64,000 nucleotides of DNA from Legionella anisa (GTDB lineage: Bacteria > Pseudomonadota > Gammaproteobacteria > Legionellales > Legionellaceae). The number at the start of each line of letters is the position of its first letter. Position 1 is the stretch's first letter. Made by a program: the position numbers and the translations under genes. The stretch lies in NCBI RefSeq assembly GCF_001467525.1, contig NZ_LNXS01000036.1, forward strand, positions 34,147 to 98,146. The letters run 5' to 3'. The notes below the pieces were generated by a model that searched no databases, was not told the origin of the DNA, and saw only the letters and a program-made list of their open reading frames with translations. Positions 26,727 to 39,480 of the stretch are shown here, piece after piece.

Positions 26727-26770
26727 TGTACATAGTTTTTTGTTCTGTACATAGTATTAGAGAATACTAT
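26727..26770. promoter_or_regulatory. Direct repeat plus palindrome before saccharopine dehydrogenase
   Basis: TGTACATAGT occurs twice (26727-26736 and 26746-26755, start-to-start 19 bp). The second copy merges into the palindrome ATAGTATT-AGAG-AATACTAT (26751-26770). The site lies 56 bp before the ATG at 26826, a fitting place for a repressor or activator of the catabolic genes that follow. The regulator is unknown, and phaC starts divergently on the other side. Confidence 0.5.
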
Positions 26771-26825
26771 CCAATTCTTAATATTTTGTGTAGGATTATC
26801 CCGTTTTATAATGGGAGAGGGATAA

Positions 26826-27914
26826 ATGTATAATGTAATGATTACTGGTGCAGGGAAAATTGGTAGCTTAATCGCTTGCTTATTATCAGAGAGCGGTTCT
26901 TATCAGGTTCATCTGGTTGATATTGATTTTAATGGATCAGATGTAAAAAGGCTGTTGGACGCAGTACCCAAAATTAAAACAGTAGCCTTAGATGTTCGAG
27001 ATCAGCAGTCAACCCAAGCTTATATGGAAAAAAATGGTATTGTGACCGTTATTTCAAGCCTTCCATATTTTCTAAATACTTATGTTGCGGAAGCTGCTAA
27101 AGCTGCCAAAGCACATTATTTTGATCTCACTGAAGATACCGCGGTGACTGAAGCGGTGAAAGCAATTGCTCTTGATGCAGAAACTGCATTTGTACCTCAA
27201 TGCGGATTGGCTCCTGGATTTATCAGCATCGCTGCAAATAGTTTAATGCATGAATTTGAAGAGTGTCACCATGTTAAATTACGTGTTGGAGCTCTTCCTC
27301 AAAATGCAAATAATGCATTGCAATATTCATTAACTTGGTCAACTGATGGAGTTATTAATGAGTACGGCAATCCTTGTTATGCAATTAAATATGGAAAGGC
27401 AGTAACTTCGGCACCTTTAGAAGGATTAGAAACCATTCAAATCGATGGTTGTGAATATGAAGCATTTAATACCTCAGGTGGATTGGGAAGTTTGGCGGAA
27501 TTGCATGCAGGTAAAGTACAAACCATGAATTATAAAACAATGCGTTATCCTGGCCATTGTTCAAAGATGCGTTTATTAATGAACGACTTGCGACTAAATC
27601 AAGATAGACCTACGTTAAAACGGATTTTAGAAAATGCTATTCCTAAAACTTATCAAGATCTTGTGATTGTTTATGTTTCTGTTGAAGGAATAAAACGCGG
27701 CGAGTTGACTGAAAAAAATTATGTGAAAAAGATTTACCCTGCTGAAATTTGTGGTTTGGAATGGTCAGCAATTCAAATAAGCACTGCTTCTGGTGTTTGT
27801 GCAGTAGTCGATTTAGTGCTCGGACAAGAGAATGAGTATAAGGGGTTGATTTTACAAGAAAAATTCCAATTGTCCGCCGTGTTGGAAAACCGCTTTGGTC
27901 GCTATTACGCTTAA
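26826..27914 (+). CDS. Saccharopine dehydrogenase family protein
   Basis: The 362-residue enzyme has an N-terminal Rossmann fold (MITGAGKIGSLIACLLSESG) and the saccharopine dehydrogenase C-terminal domain (TSGGLGSLAELHAGKVQTMN, RYPGHCSKMRLL). It lies 66 bp before an ALDH7-type dehydrogenase that would use its product. I infer the L-glutamate-forming step: saccharopine to glutamate plus aminoadipate semialdehyde. No lysine-ketoglutarate reductase gene is adjacent, so the pathway start must be elsewhere, or the substrate differs. GGGAGAGGG about 5 nt before the ATG is a strong ribosome site. Confidence 0.85.
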   Translation: MYNVMITGAGKIGSLIACLLSESGSYQVHLVDIDFNGSDVKRLLDAVPKIKTVALDVRDQQSTQAYMEKNGIVTVISSLPYFLNTYVAEAAKAAKAHYFDLTEDTAVTEAVKAIALDAETAFVPQCGLAPGFISIAANSLMHEFEECHHVKLRVGALPQNANNALQYSLTWSTDGVINEYGNPCYAIKYGKAVTSAPLEGLETIQIDGCEYEAFNTSGGLGSLAELHAGKVQTMNYKTMRYPGHCSKMRLLMNDLRLNQDRPTLKRILENAIPKTYQDLVIVYVSVEGIKRGELTEKNYVKKIYPAEICGLEWSAIQISTASGVCAVVDLVLGQENEYKGLILQEKFQLSAVLENRFGRYYA

Positions 27915-27935
27915 TCTAGATATCTTGGTTACTGT

Positions 27936-27962
27936 CCCGGATTATTTTTTTGTGAATCCGGG
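27936..27962. repeat. Short hairpin between the two lysine-catabolism genes
   Basis: CCCGGATT (27936-27943) pairs with AATCCGGG (27955-27962). The flanking GTTACT and GGTTAC suggest a shortened REP-like element. It may damp read-through or protect the upstream mRNA. Confidence 0.4.
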
Positions 27963-27980
27963 TTACTATGGAGGCATTTA

Positions 27981-29501
27981 ATGGACATATTAAAACGCTT
28001 GAAAATTCACGCAGTTAATCCGGGCGCCTTTAGTGGTCAAGGTTGGCAAAGTGGGATTCATGAGCATCAATTAATCTCTTATAACCCTGCAAATGGTGAA
28101 AAACTTGCAGAAATAGCAACGTGCACTATGCGCGATTATGAAGAGGTAATGACTCGTGCTCAACATGCTGCGCATGAGTGGAAAAAAGTTCCAGCTCCCA
28201 AAAGGGGAGAAATTATCAGGCAAATTGGCCAGGCATTGCGTGAACATAAAGATGCTTTGGGAAGTTTGGTTTCCCTTGAAATGGGTAAATCCAAGCAGGA
28301 GGGAGATGGAGAGGTTCAGGAAATGATTGATATAGCCGATTTTGCGGTAGGTCAATCACGTATGTTATACGGTAATTCCATGAACTCGGAACGTCCTCAA
28401 CACAGAATGTATGAGCAGTGGCATCCATATGGTATTGTTGGCGTTATTTCGGCGTTTAACTTTCCCGTTGCAGTTTGGTCTTGGAATGCTTTTCTGGCTG
28501 CTATCTGTGGTAATGTGACTTTGTGGAAACCTTCAGCAAAGACTCCCTTGTGTGCTGTTGCGGTTCAGCATATTTGCAATGATGTGTTAAGAGCTAATGG
28601 TTGTCCGGAAATATTTAGTTTAATTATTCCAGAAAGCCACGATGTGGTTGAGGAAATGGTTAATGATAAGCGGATACCTCTTATTTCATTTACTGGTTCA
28701 ACAGCTGTAGGTAAAAAGGTTGCAGAAAAAGTTGCTACCCGATTAGGTAAAACTATTCTGGAGTTAGGTGGTAATAACGCAATTATCCTCGATGAGTCAG
28801 CAGATCTTCATTTAGCAATTCCAGCCATTGTTTTTGGAGCAGTGGGTACTGCAGGTCAACGGTGTACCTCTACACGACGTTTATTTGTTCATCATTCTAA
28901 GTATGATTACGTTGTAGAGCGTTTACGTTTTGCCTATGAGCAAATAACAATTGGTGATCCTTTAGATAAGAAAAATTTAATGGGACCGCTTATTGATGAA
29001 CAGGCTGTGCATCAATTTAATCAGGCAATAGCTCGAATTAAGGAAGCAGGTGGCCGGATTATTTTTGGCGGTGAACCCGTGCAGCGCCCTGGATTTTTTG
29101 TTCAACCTACATTGGTATGTAATGTAAAAAATCATTGGGAAATTGTTCAAGAAGAAACATTTGCGCCAATTTTGTACGTTATGCCTTTTCAAACAATCGA
29201 TGAGGCGATTGCTTTACAAAATCATGTACCCCAAGGATTGTCTTCTGCCATGTTCACCCAAAACCTGAAAAATGCGGAACATTTTTTAAGCGCTTGGGGT
29301 AGTGATTGTGGAATAGCTAATATTAATATAGGGACTTCAGGTGCGGAAATTGGTGGTGCATTTGGCGGGGAAAAGGAAACCGGTGGTGGACGTGAATCGG
29401 GTTCTGATTCTTGGAAAGCATACATGCGTCGACAAACCAATACGATAAATTGGGGAAATGAATTACCTTTAGCTCAAGGTATTCGTTTTGATTTGTCTTG
29501 A
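27981..29501 (+). CDS. ALDH7-type aldehyde dehydrogenase (aminoadipate semialdehyde dehydrogenase-like)
   Basis: This 506-residue NAD(P)-dependent dehydrogenase has [14 protein letters not shown] and [16 protein letters not shown] of the cofactor fold, the general base in LELGGNNAI, and nucleophile Cys in [13 protein letters not shown]. The [19 protein letters not shown] ending ([18 protein letters not shown]) and [19 protein letters not shown] mark the ALDH7/antiquitin branch. That branch oxidises alpha-aminoadipate semialdehyde (as the cyclic piperideine-6-carboxylate) to aminoadipate. With the saccharopine dehydrogenase it forms a two-step lysine-breakdown pair. GGAGG lies about 7 nt before the ATG. 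Confidence 0.9.
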   Translation: MDILKRLKIHAVNPGAFSGQGWQSGIHEHQLISYNPANGEKLAEIATCTMRDYEEVMTRAQHAAHEWKKVPAPKRGEIIRQIGQALREHKDALGSLVSLEMGKSKQEGDGEVQEMIDIADFAVGQSRMLYGNSMNSERPQHRMYEQWHPYGIVGVISAFNFPVAVWSWNAFLAAICGNVTLWKPSAKTPLCAVAVQHICNDVLRANGCPEIFSLIIPESHDVVEEMVNDKRIPLISFTGSTAVGKKVAEKVATRLGKTILELGGNNAIILDESADLHLAIPAIVFGAVGTAGQRCTSTRRLFVHHSKYDYVVERLRFAYEQITIGDPLDKKNLMGPLIDEQAVHQFNQAIARIKEAGGRIIFGGEPVQRPGFFVQPTLVCNVKNHWEIVQEETFAPILYVMPFQTIDEAIALQNHVPQGLSSAMFTQNLKNAEHFLSAWGSDCGIANINIGTSGAEIGGAFGGEKETGGGRESGSDSWKAYMRRQTNTINWGNELPLAQGIRFDLS

Positions 29502-29516
29502 TTTTGGTCAATTGTT

Positions 29517-29596
29517 GTAGCCTGGGTGAAGCAAAGCGTAACCCGGGTTCATAGAACATAAATTACCCGGGTTACGCTTTGCTTCACCCAGGCTAC
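29517..29596. repeat. REP-like palindrome, perfect copy
   Basis: A 32-bp left arm (29517-29548, beginning GTAGCCTGGGTGAAGC) and its exact reverse complement (29565-29596) flank a 16-nt centre. It starts 15 bp after the aldehyde dehydrogenase stop and ends 22 bp before the next ATG. It can act as a transcript-end hairpin. Confidence 0.92.
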
Positions 29597-29618
29597 ATTC
29601 ATTAACGAGGAAAAAAGA

Positions 29619-31988
29619 ATGCAGGGACCTTTTTTTATAAAAAAAGTCGCAGTTCTGGGCGCTGGTGTTATGGGTGCACAGATTGCAGCGCACTGTGTTA
29701 ACGCAGGCATAGAAACGTTACTCTATGATTTGGCATCTAAGGAAGGAAATGCGAACGCACTGATTGATAAGTCAATAGCTAACTTAGGGAAGCTAAAACC
29801 TGCTCCTCTTGCTACTGCCCAAACTGCAGCATTACTGCAAGCACGAAATTATGATCAGGATCTTGCTGATTTATCTTCATGCGATTTAATTATTGAAGCA
29901 ATAGCAGAGCGTTTGGATTGGAAAGAAGATTTATACAAGCGGATTTCTCCATTTTTAGCACAACACGCTATTTTAGTGAGTAATACTTCCGGTTTGAGTA
30001 TTAACTCTTTATGTTCTGTTTTACCCGAAGCACATAGAAAGAATTTTTGTGGCGTTCACTTTTTTAATCCTCCACGTTACATGCACCTTGCAGAACTTAT
30101 TCCTGCGAAAACTACGAATAAGGAATTAGTGGATAACCTGGAAACCTGGTTAACTCGTTACCTAGGTAAAGGAGTGGTACGTGCCAAAGATACGCCCAAT
30201 TTTATTGGTAATCGTATAGGCGTATTTTCTCTCTTAACAACCTTACATCATGCTTTTTCTATGGATATGGGATTGGATGAAGTTGATGCATTGACAGGTC
30301 CTTTGTTAGGAAGACCAAAGTCTGCCACATTTCGTACTATGGATGTTGTTGGTCTAGATACCATGCAACATGTAATCCACACAATGCAGCAGCAGTTACA
30401 AGATGATCCATGGCATCCTACGTTTAAACTGCCCGAATGGCTGCTTAATCTTATTAAAGAGGGACATTTAGGCCAAAAAACAGGCCAGGGTATCTATAGG
30501 AAAAATGGCAAAACGATTGAGGTTTATGATGTTAGAACAGCAACTTATCGCCCAGCTCAACCTGTTGTAAGTGATGAGTTGAAAACGATCATGGGTAATC
30601 CTGATCCAGCAGTACGCATGCAAAATCTAGTTACTTCGAATAACAAGCAAGCACAATTCTTGGCTGCATGCTTCAGAGATTTATTCCATTATTGTGCTTA
30701 TCATCTTGAGTCAATTGCAGATAATGTTAGAGATGTTGATTTGGCGATTCGCTGGGGCTTTGGATGGATGCAAGGACCTTTTGAAACGTGGCAATTAGCA
30801 GACTTGGCAAAAATGACTCAGTATATTAATCAGGCAATAAAGGAAAAATCATCGCTGAGTACCGCGCAATTGCCCGGATGGCTTTTTGAAATCGATGCCT
30901 TCTATACTGAAACTGGCGCATATTCTCCGCAGATGAATGATTATCAATCGCGAAGTCAATTACCTGTGTACAAACGTCAATTCTTCACTGACCGGGTTAT
31001 AAAAGAATCAGCACATCCTACACCTGTGATTTATGAAAATGAAGGTGTGCGTTTATGGCATTTACAAGATGATGTGGCTGTAGTGAATTTCAAAAGCAAG
31101 GCAAATACTGTGGGACAAGCAGTTCTTGATGGATTGGAGGCCGCAGTAGATACTGCAGAAAAACAATGTCGTGGGCTAATTATTTATCAACACGATGCGA
31201 CTAATTTTTGTTCCGGTGCTGACTTGCGCGGTGTTCTTAATTTATTAATTAAGGACAATAAAATGCAGGCTTTGGACACTATGATTGCACAATTTCAACG
31301 TGTCGCTTTACGTTTGAAATATAGTTCTCTTCCAACAGTTGCAGCGTTGAGAGGGCGTGCTCTTGGGGGTGGCTGTGAATTAATGATGCATTGTGATGCT
31401 GTGGTTGCTGCCTTTGAAGCTTATCCGGGTCTGGTTGAGTTTGGCGTTGGAGTCATACCTGCTGGTGGTGGATGTAAAGAAATGGCCATGCGTGCTGCAC
31501 ATCTGGCTCCTAAAGGAGATTTGATGGCAGTTCTTCAGAGTTACTATCAACAAATCGCCACTGCGCAAGTTGCAGGTTCAGCCGCTGATGCAATGCAGAT
31601 GGGCTATTTACGCAATACGGACAGTTATGTCATGAATGCGGATGAAGTACTCTATGTTGCATTGGCTAAAGTGAATTTTATGCATACGGAAAATTACTTG
31701 CCTCCTTTAAAGAAACAGTTTCAAATTGCTGGAATTGAAGGTAAAGCACGATTACAAGCAGGTTTGGTCAACTGGTTAGAGGGTGGATTTATTTCTCAGC
31801 ATGATTATTTCATTGCTACGGAGTTGGCAACAGTGCTTTGTGGGGGCAATCTCAATCAAAACACATTTGTTGATGAGAACTGGATGCTTAAGTTAGAACG
31901 AGAAGCTTTTATAACTCTCGCTGGATCCCAATTAACTCAAGCCCGGATTAGTCATTTACTAGAAACTGGCAAGCCGTTACGCAACTAA
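29619..31988 (+). CDS. fadN: 3-hydroxyacyl-CoA dehydrogenase / enoyl-CoA hydratase, FadN type
   Basis: This is a 789-residue two-enzyme protein of beta-oxidation. The dehydrogenase comes first: Rossmann motif VAVLGAGVMGAQIAAHCVNAG at 7-27, then HFFNPPRYMHLAE and KDTPNFIGNRIGVF. The crotonase-type hydratase comes last (about 490-700), with oxyanion-hole stretches CSGADLRGVLNLL and ALRGRALGGGCELMMHCDA. This order is opposite to FadB/FadJ and is the layout and length of Bacillus FadN. The thiolase gene follows 7 bp later, as in fadN-fadA operons. Confidence 0.92.
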   Translation: MQGPFFIKKVAVLGAGVMGAQIAAHCVNAGIETLLYDLASKEGNANALIDKSIANLGKLKPAPLATAQTAALLQARNYDQDLADLSSCDLIIEAIAERLDWKEDLYKRISPFLAQHAILVSNTSGLSINSLCSVLPEAHRKNFCGVHFFNPPRYMHLAELIPAKTTNKELVDNLETWLTRYLGKGVVRAKDTPNFIGNRIGVFSLLTTLHHAFSMDMGLDEVDALTGPLLGRPKSATFRTMDVVGLDTMQHVIHTMQQQLQDDPWHPTFKLPEWLLNLIKEGHLGQKTGQGIYRKNGKTIEVYDVRTATYRPAQPVVSDELKTIMGNPDPAVRMQNLVTSNNKQAQFLAACFRDLFHYCAYHLESIADNVRDVDLAIRWGFGWMQGPFETWQLADLAKMTQYINQAIKEKSSLSTAQLPGWLFEIDAFYTETGAYSPQMNDYQSRSQLPVYKRQFFTDRVIKESAHPTPVIYENEGVRLWHLQDDVAVVNFKSKANTVGQAVLDGLEAAVDTAEKQCRGLIIYQHDATNFCSGADLRGVLNLLIKDNKMQALDTMIAQFQRVALRLKYSSLPTVAALRGRALGGGCELMMHCDAVVAAFEAYPGLVEFGVGVIPAGGGCKEMAMRAAHLAPKGDLMAVLQSYYQQIATAQVAGSAADAMQMGYLRNTDSYVMNADEVLYVALAKVNFMHTENYLPPLKKQFQIAGIEGKARLQAGLVNWLEGGFISQHDYFIATELATVLCGGNLNQNTFVDENWMLKLEREAFITLAGSQLTQARISHLLETGKPLRN

Positions 31989-31995
31989 GGGAGAT

Positions 31996-33186
31996 TTGAA
32001 AATGACTAATGTATATATAGTTGATGCATTACGTACTCCAGTAGGTAAAGCACCACGCGGTGTATTTAAGAATATGTTACCGGATGATTTATTGGCCCAT
32101 GTGATTAAAAATTTAATGGAGCGTAATCCATCAGTGGATCATCAGGAACTAGGCGACGTTGTTATAGGTTGTGCTATGCCTGAGGCAGAGCAGGGTATGA
32201 ATGTGGCACGTATTGCATCATTACTTGCTGACTTACCTCAATCTGTTCCCGCAATGACAATTAACCGCTTTTGTTCTTCTGGGGTGCAAAGCATTGCTAC
32301 CGTTGCAGAGTCTATACGTAGTGGTAACATGCATTTGGCTCTTGCTGGTGGTGTTGAAAGCATGTCTATGGTTCCTTTAGGTGGAAATAAATACACAGCA
32401 AATCCTGGCATATTCAATAATGACGATATTGCCATCGCATACGGGATGGGTATTACTGCTGAAAATGTTGCAAAACGCTGGGAGATTACGCGAGCGCAAC
32501 AAGATGAATTTGCTGCTGAAAGTCATAAAAAAGCTGTAGCAGCACAGCAACGTGGTGACTTTAAAGCAGAGATCAGTCCTGTAGAAATTACCTTAAGACA
32601 GTCAGATTTAGAAAATGACACAGTAATCATGAAGAAAAAATGGGTAAATGATGATGAAGGACCACGAGCAGATACTTCCTATGAGGTTATTTCTAAATTA
32701 AAACCAGTCTTTGCTGCAAAGGGAACAGTTACCGCAGGAAACAGTTCACAGACCAGTGATGGCGCAGGCATTGCTTTATTGGCCAGCGAACAGGCTTTAC
32801 ATCAATATAATTTAAAACCAATAGGACGATTATTGAGTTATGCTGTCGCCGGGGTTCCTCCTGAAATTATGGGGATTGGTCCTATCAAGGCAATTCCAGT
32901 TGCTTTAAAACGAGCGGGCATTACTTTAGATCAGTTGGATTGGATAGAGCTCAATGAAGCTTTTGCAGCGCAAGCTTTGGCGGTGATTAAAGAACTTGAT
33001 TTGCCTCGAGCCAAAGTGAATCCTTTAGGTGGCGCTATTGCCTTAGGACATCCTTTAGGCGCTACAGGTGCGATAAGAACAGCTACTTTATTGCATGGGT
33101 TAAAAAGAACTAAAGGACGATATGGCATGGTCACCATGTGTATTGGTACAGGCATGGGCGCTGCTGCAATATTTGAAGCCTTATAG
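31996..33186 (+). CDS. fadA: Acetyl-CoA acyltransferase (3-ketoacyl-CoA thiolase)
   Basis: The 396-residue thiolase cleaves 3-ketoacyl-CoA in beta-oxidation. The acyl-accepting Cys is in NRFCSSGVQSI (about residue 92), followed by the His in LNEAFAAQAL, the GGAIALGHPLGATGA stretch and the second Cys in TMCIGTGMGAA. It is read with fadN at 7-bp spacing, and GGGAGA gives the ribosome site. ATG codons 5 or 6 bp apart are possible starts. Confidence 0.93.
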   Translation: MKMTNVYIVDALRTPVGKAPRGVFKNMLPDDLLAHVIKNLMERNPSVDHQELGDVVIGCAMPEAEQGMNVARIASLLADLPQSVPAMTINRFCSSGVQSIATVAESIRSGNMHLALAGGVESMSMVPLGGNKYTANPGIFNNDDIAIAYGMGITAENVAKRWEITRAQQDEFAAESHKKAVAAQQRGDFKAEISPVEITLRQSDLENDTVIMKKKWVNDDEGPRADTSYEVISKLKPVFAAKGTVTAGNSSQTSDGAGIALLASEQALHQYNLKPIGRLLSYAVAGVPPEIMGIGPIKAIPVALKRAGITLDQLDWIELNEAFAAQALAVIKELDLPRAKVNPLGGAIALGHPLGATGAIRTATLLHGLKRTKGRYGMVTMCIGTGMGAAAIFEAL

Positions 33187-33208
33187 TCTGTAACGGGTGA
33201 TGGGTATT

Positions 33209-33292
33209 GTAGCCTGGGTGCAGCGAAGCGTAACCCGGGTTTTCCAAGACACAGGCTTTTCCCCGGGTTACGCTTCGCTGCACCCAGGCTAC
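33209..33292. repeat. REP-like palindrome
   Basis: Arms of 31 bp (33209-33239 and 33262-33292) are perfect complements and begin GTAGCCTGGGTGCAGCGAAG. The copy lies 22 bp after the thiolase stop. Confidence 0.92.
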
Positions 33293-33390
33293 AATCTGAT
33301 ATTATTTATGAACGGTTACAAAGAAGCCAGATCTGCACTTTGCTACATTTCAGGTCACTTTTGTAAAGAGATTTTTAAATAAGATACTAC

Positions 33391-33612
33391 TTAGTTTTTA
33401 TCGCGGAATATGATGCGACCTTTGGTCAAGTCATAGGGAGTTAATTCGACTTTGACTTTGTCACCAGTTAAAATTCTAATGTAATTTTTACGCATACGAC
33501 CAGAAATGTGGGCGGTGATAACATGCCCATTTTCTAATTCAACTCGGAACATGGTGTTGGGTAAGGTATCGATAACCGTTCCAGCCATTTCTATATGATC
33601 TTCTTTTGCCAT
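33391..33612 (-). CDS. infA: Translation initiation factor IF-1
   Basis: The 73-residue OB-fold protein binds the ribosomal A site during initiation. The sequence [19 protein letters not shown], then [20 protein letters not shown] and [11 protein letters not shown], is nearly identical to IF-1 of other gammaproteobacteria. It appears to be a single-gene unit. The 176-bp upstream gap contains nothing else I can name. Confidence 0.97.
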   Translation of the reverse strand: MAKEDHIEMAGTVIDTLPNTMFRVELENGHVITAHISGRMRKNYIRILTGDKVKVELTPYDLTKGRIIFRDKN

Positions 33613-33788
33613 AGGTCTCTCAGTAATCTACCAAATTTATAAGGTTCATTATTATATACTTAACTGCGTGTATACTGCACTAAAATGAAGAAAATGGCAA
33701 TCTAAGCTCATTAAAATTTAATTATTTGTATTACTCCAAAATTGGTTTCCTGCAGATATTATTGACTCGGCTATTAATTCAATCTCTC

Positions 33789-34343
33789 TTATCTTGCTTT
33801 ATGAGTATTAACTAATCCAGGAATATCCTCAGCTACAAATAGATCGCCAACGTAGTCAACATAATGTCTCTCTTGACTGGCTTGCGCTCGACTGGGTCTA
33901 ATCAATCCGTGCAGATTAAATTCATTTTTTTGTAATTCAAAACTCAGTGTCTTAATCTGCTCTGGAGTAACGCTTTGTTCAAATAGCATCTTTGCAGTAT
34001 TGAGAAAGGACTGCATTTCCTCATCAAAAGTTGCTTTATCTTGCATATATTTTGTTTTTACTTCAAGGGTATCTGTAAATGCAGGCTCTTTAGGTGGCTT
34101 AGGAACGATTTTCCAACCCTCATGTGTTAACCCCAATCGGATATGTTTTACCATTTCATGTTCTTGAGAGTAATATGAAACAGTCATAATCCCTGCTGAA
34201 TTATCTCTTATTAAAAATACAGCCTTAGTTTCTTTTTTTGTAGCACCATGGCTATCCAAAATATCATGTAATTGGTAACTGCTAAGTTTTCCGAAAATAA
34301 TAGAAACTTTAGACCCTGGTTCATTATTTTGTTTGGGATCCAT
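33789..34343 (-). CDS. SH2-domain-like protein, candidate effector
   Basis: This is a 184-residue soluble protein. Residues 15-80 follow the eukaryotic SH2 pattern. IIFGKLSSYQLHDILDSHG resembles the opening WYHGKLSREEAEELL. KAVFLIRDNSAGIMTVSYY gives the FLVR-type strand with the phosphate-binding Arg46 (beta-B5). MVKHIRLGLTHEGWKI gives strand D with His67. Residues 95-184 are helical and unassigned. SH2 domains bind phosphotyrosine, which is mainly a eukaryotic signal. Legionella species are known to carry SH2 proteins, so a role in host signalling is likely, but binding and export are inferred. ATG 34343 was preferred over TTG 34349 because GGAG is 9 nt before it. Confidence 0.72.
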   Translation of the reverse strand: MDPKQNNEPGSKVSIIFGKLSSYQLHDILDSHGATKKETKAVFLIRDNSAGIMTVSYYSQEHEMVKHIRLGLTHEGWKIVPKPPKEPAFTDTLEVKTKYMQDKATFDEEMQSFLNTAKMLFEQSVTPEQIKTLSFELQKNEFNLHGLIRPSRAQASQERHYVDYVGDLFVAEDIPGLVNTHKAR

Positions 34344-34465
34344 AGGCAAATACTCCGGGTTATTTAGTTACTACATTATCAATTATTGAAGCCATCACAG
34401 GATGAAATGGTAATGGTATGTCTATATCGTATAATAATAGTACACTGATGTTACTATTTGAAATA

Positions 34466-35140
34466 TTAAGGCAAAATGATATTCCATGGACCTTGCTTGG
34501 TAGGGTATTCTAATGACTGGGATAACAGGTGAAGAAATTCTTTTCGTTCGATAACTTTAGCACCTAGACTTTGTAAATGATTGGTTGGAATTTGGCAATC
34601 AATAAAATCAAAGTTCCAGTCTACCATAGTTTTACATAAATAATAAAAAGCAATTTTTGAAGCATTAGTTATCTTGTGAAACATCGATTCACCAAAAAAA
34701 GCATGGCCCAAACTGAGTCCATATAAGCCTCCTACAAGTTCATCTTCATACCATATTTCAAAGGAGTGAGCATAGCCCATGGTATGTAGGCGGGTATATG
34801 CTTCAATCATTTCTTTTGTTATCCAGGTATTATTTATTCGTTCAGTACACGTAGCACATGCAGTAATTACTTCTATAAATGCAGTGTCTATTGTGAATCT
34901 GAAGGATTTTTTTAATGATTTTTGTAGGCTACGAGATACTTTAAATTCGTTGGGGAGCAATATGAGTCTTGGATTTGGAGACCACCAGAGAATAGGTGTT
35001 CCTGGCTCATACCAGGGAAAAATTCCTTGTTTATAAGCTTGAAGTATGCGTTGGGGTGATAAATCACCGCCAATGAATAATAGACCTTGGTCATCACTTG
35101 TTTCTGGATCTGGAAAGAAGTGAGTTTCATTATAACTCAA
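34466..35140 (-). CDS. aat: Leucyl/phenylalanyl-tRNA-protein transferase
   Basis: This 224-residue cytosolic enzyme adds Leu or Phe to N-terminal Arg or Lys and marks the protein for ClpS-ClpAP degradation. Signatures are FPDPETSDDQGLLFIGGDLS, YKQGIFPWYEPGTPILWWSP and GGLYGLSLGHAFFGESMFH. The start is TTG at 35140: AGGAG lies 7 nt upstream, and the protein begins at the family-typical residue. It appears monocistronic. Confidence 0.94.
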   Translation of the reverse strand: MSYNETHFFPDPETSDDQGLLFIGGDLSPQRILQAYKQGIFPWYEPGTPILWWSPNPRLILLPNEFKVSRSLQKSLKKSFRFTIDTAFIEVITACATCTERINNTWITKEMIEAYTRLHTMGYAHSFEIWYEDELVGGLYGLSLGHAFFGESMFHKITNASKIAFYYLCKTMVDWNFDFIDCQIPTNHLQSLGAKVIERKEFLHLLSQSLEYPTKQGPWNIILP

Positions 35141-35349
35141 TACAATCTCCTAGATTTATCAAGAATTTTTCTCTTACAAATCTTTTTTATTCTACAATTA
35201 TTATAAACCTAGAAAAAGCAGTTGAAACCTGCTGTGTAAACTAAAGGCATCAAATCTGCTGGATTGTTTTAAAACAATGCAACATCTTCAGTTTGCACAC
35301 TACGATTTCTACTGCTTTCTCTAGGCTAAACAAGAACCGGAGGAAGCAA

Positions 35350-35991
35350 TTGGATCATCTGTACAGCTTGGGAAATATTTTAATGCTTTTGAGTCTTTGT
35401 TTTAGAAAAGTACTCTTCCTTCGTACAATATTTATTCTATCTGATTTGTCGTTTTTGCTTTATGGCGTATTGGCTGATGTACCTCCGGTTGCATATTGGG
35501 CTATCGCATCCTTAGCAATTAATTTTGTACAAATTGGTATTTTGTTAAGAGATATGATACCTAGAGACTTACCTTATGATTTGCAACAAATAAAAGATTT
35601 ATTTTTTTCAAGTATGCAAACGAGTGATTTTATTCGCCTCATTAAATTAAGTTACCGAGGGACTTCCAGCAATAAAAAAATGCTGACTCAAGGGGAACCT
35701 GTAGAAAATTTAATGTTGATCACTGATGGTTTGGTTTATCTTGATGTAGATGGAGCTACTATTGAAGTAGGTCCTTATCATTTTATTGGTGAAATGAGTT
35801 ATTTTAGAGACGGTAAGGCCAGCACTAGCATACACTCACGAGAACCGGTAAATTTTTTATATTGGCGTTATTCCGATTTGCGTCGCTTACAAGAAAAAAA
35901 CCCTCCCTTATTTATGAAAATGGTTGAAGCGATGGGGAAAGATATTATGTTGAAAATGCTTCATCAAAATAAAACACCAGAGTCACCATAA
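35350..35991 (+). CDS. Popeye-like membrane protein with cyclic-nucleotide-binding domain
   Basis: The product has 213 residues. Two or three hydrophobic helices (about 7-65) are followed by a cupin-like nucleotide-binding fold (about 105-200): QGEPVENLMLITDGLVYLDV, then GPYHFIGEMSYFRDGKASTSI, which resembles the phosphate cassette of CAP-type domains and vertebrate Popeye proteins. A role as a membrane cAMP sensor is inference. The start was moved to TTG 35350 because GGAGG (35339-35343) is 6 nt upstream; the frame stays open to a TTG at 35293, which has no ribosome site. It is transcribed away from aat. Confidence 0.65.
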   Translation: MDHLYSLGNILMLLSLCFRKVLFLRTIFILSDLSFLLYGVLADVPPVAYWAIASLAINFVQIGILLRDMIPRDLPYDLQQIKDLFFSSMQTSDFIRLIKLSYRGTSSNKKMLTQGEPVENLMLITDGLVYLDVDGATIEVGPYHFIGEMSYFRDGKASTSIHSREPVNFLYWRYSDLRRLQEKNPPLFMKMVEAMGKDIMLKMLHQNKTPESP

Positions 35992-36064
35992 AGTGGCAGT
36001 TCTACTCGGAGCAGCAAAGAAGAGTTATCGCATTATAAGTCCGCTTCACTGCGCCAGATTTCAA

Positions 36065-39478
<3,414 letters not shown>

Positions 39479-39480
39479 CA

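Noticed and set aside
33197..33382. Plus-strand open frame of 61 codons after the thiolase
   Set aside because: Most of it is the REP-like palindrome read as codons; similar false frames appear at other copies.
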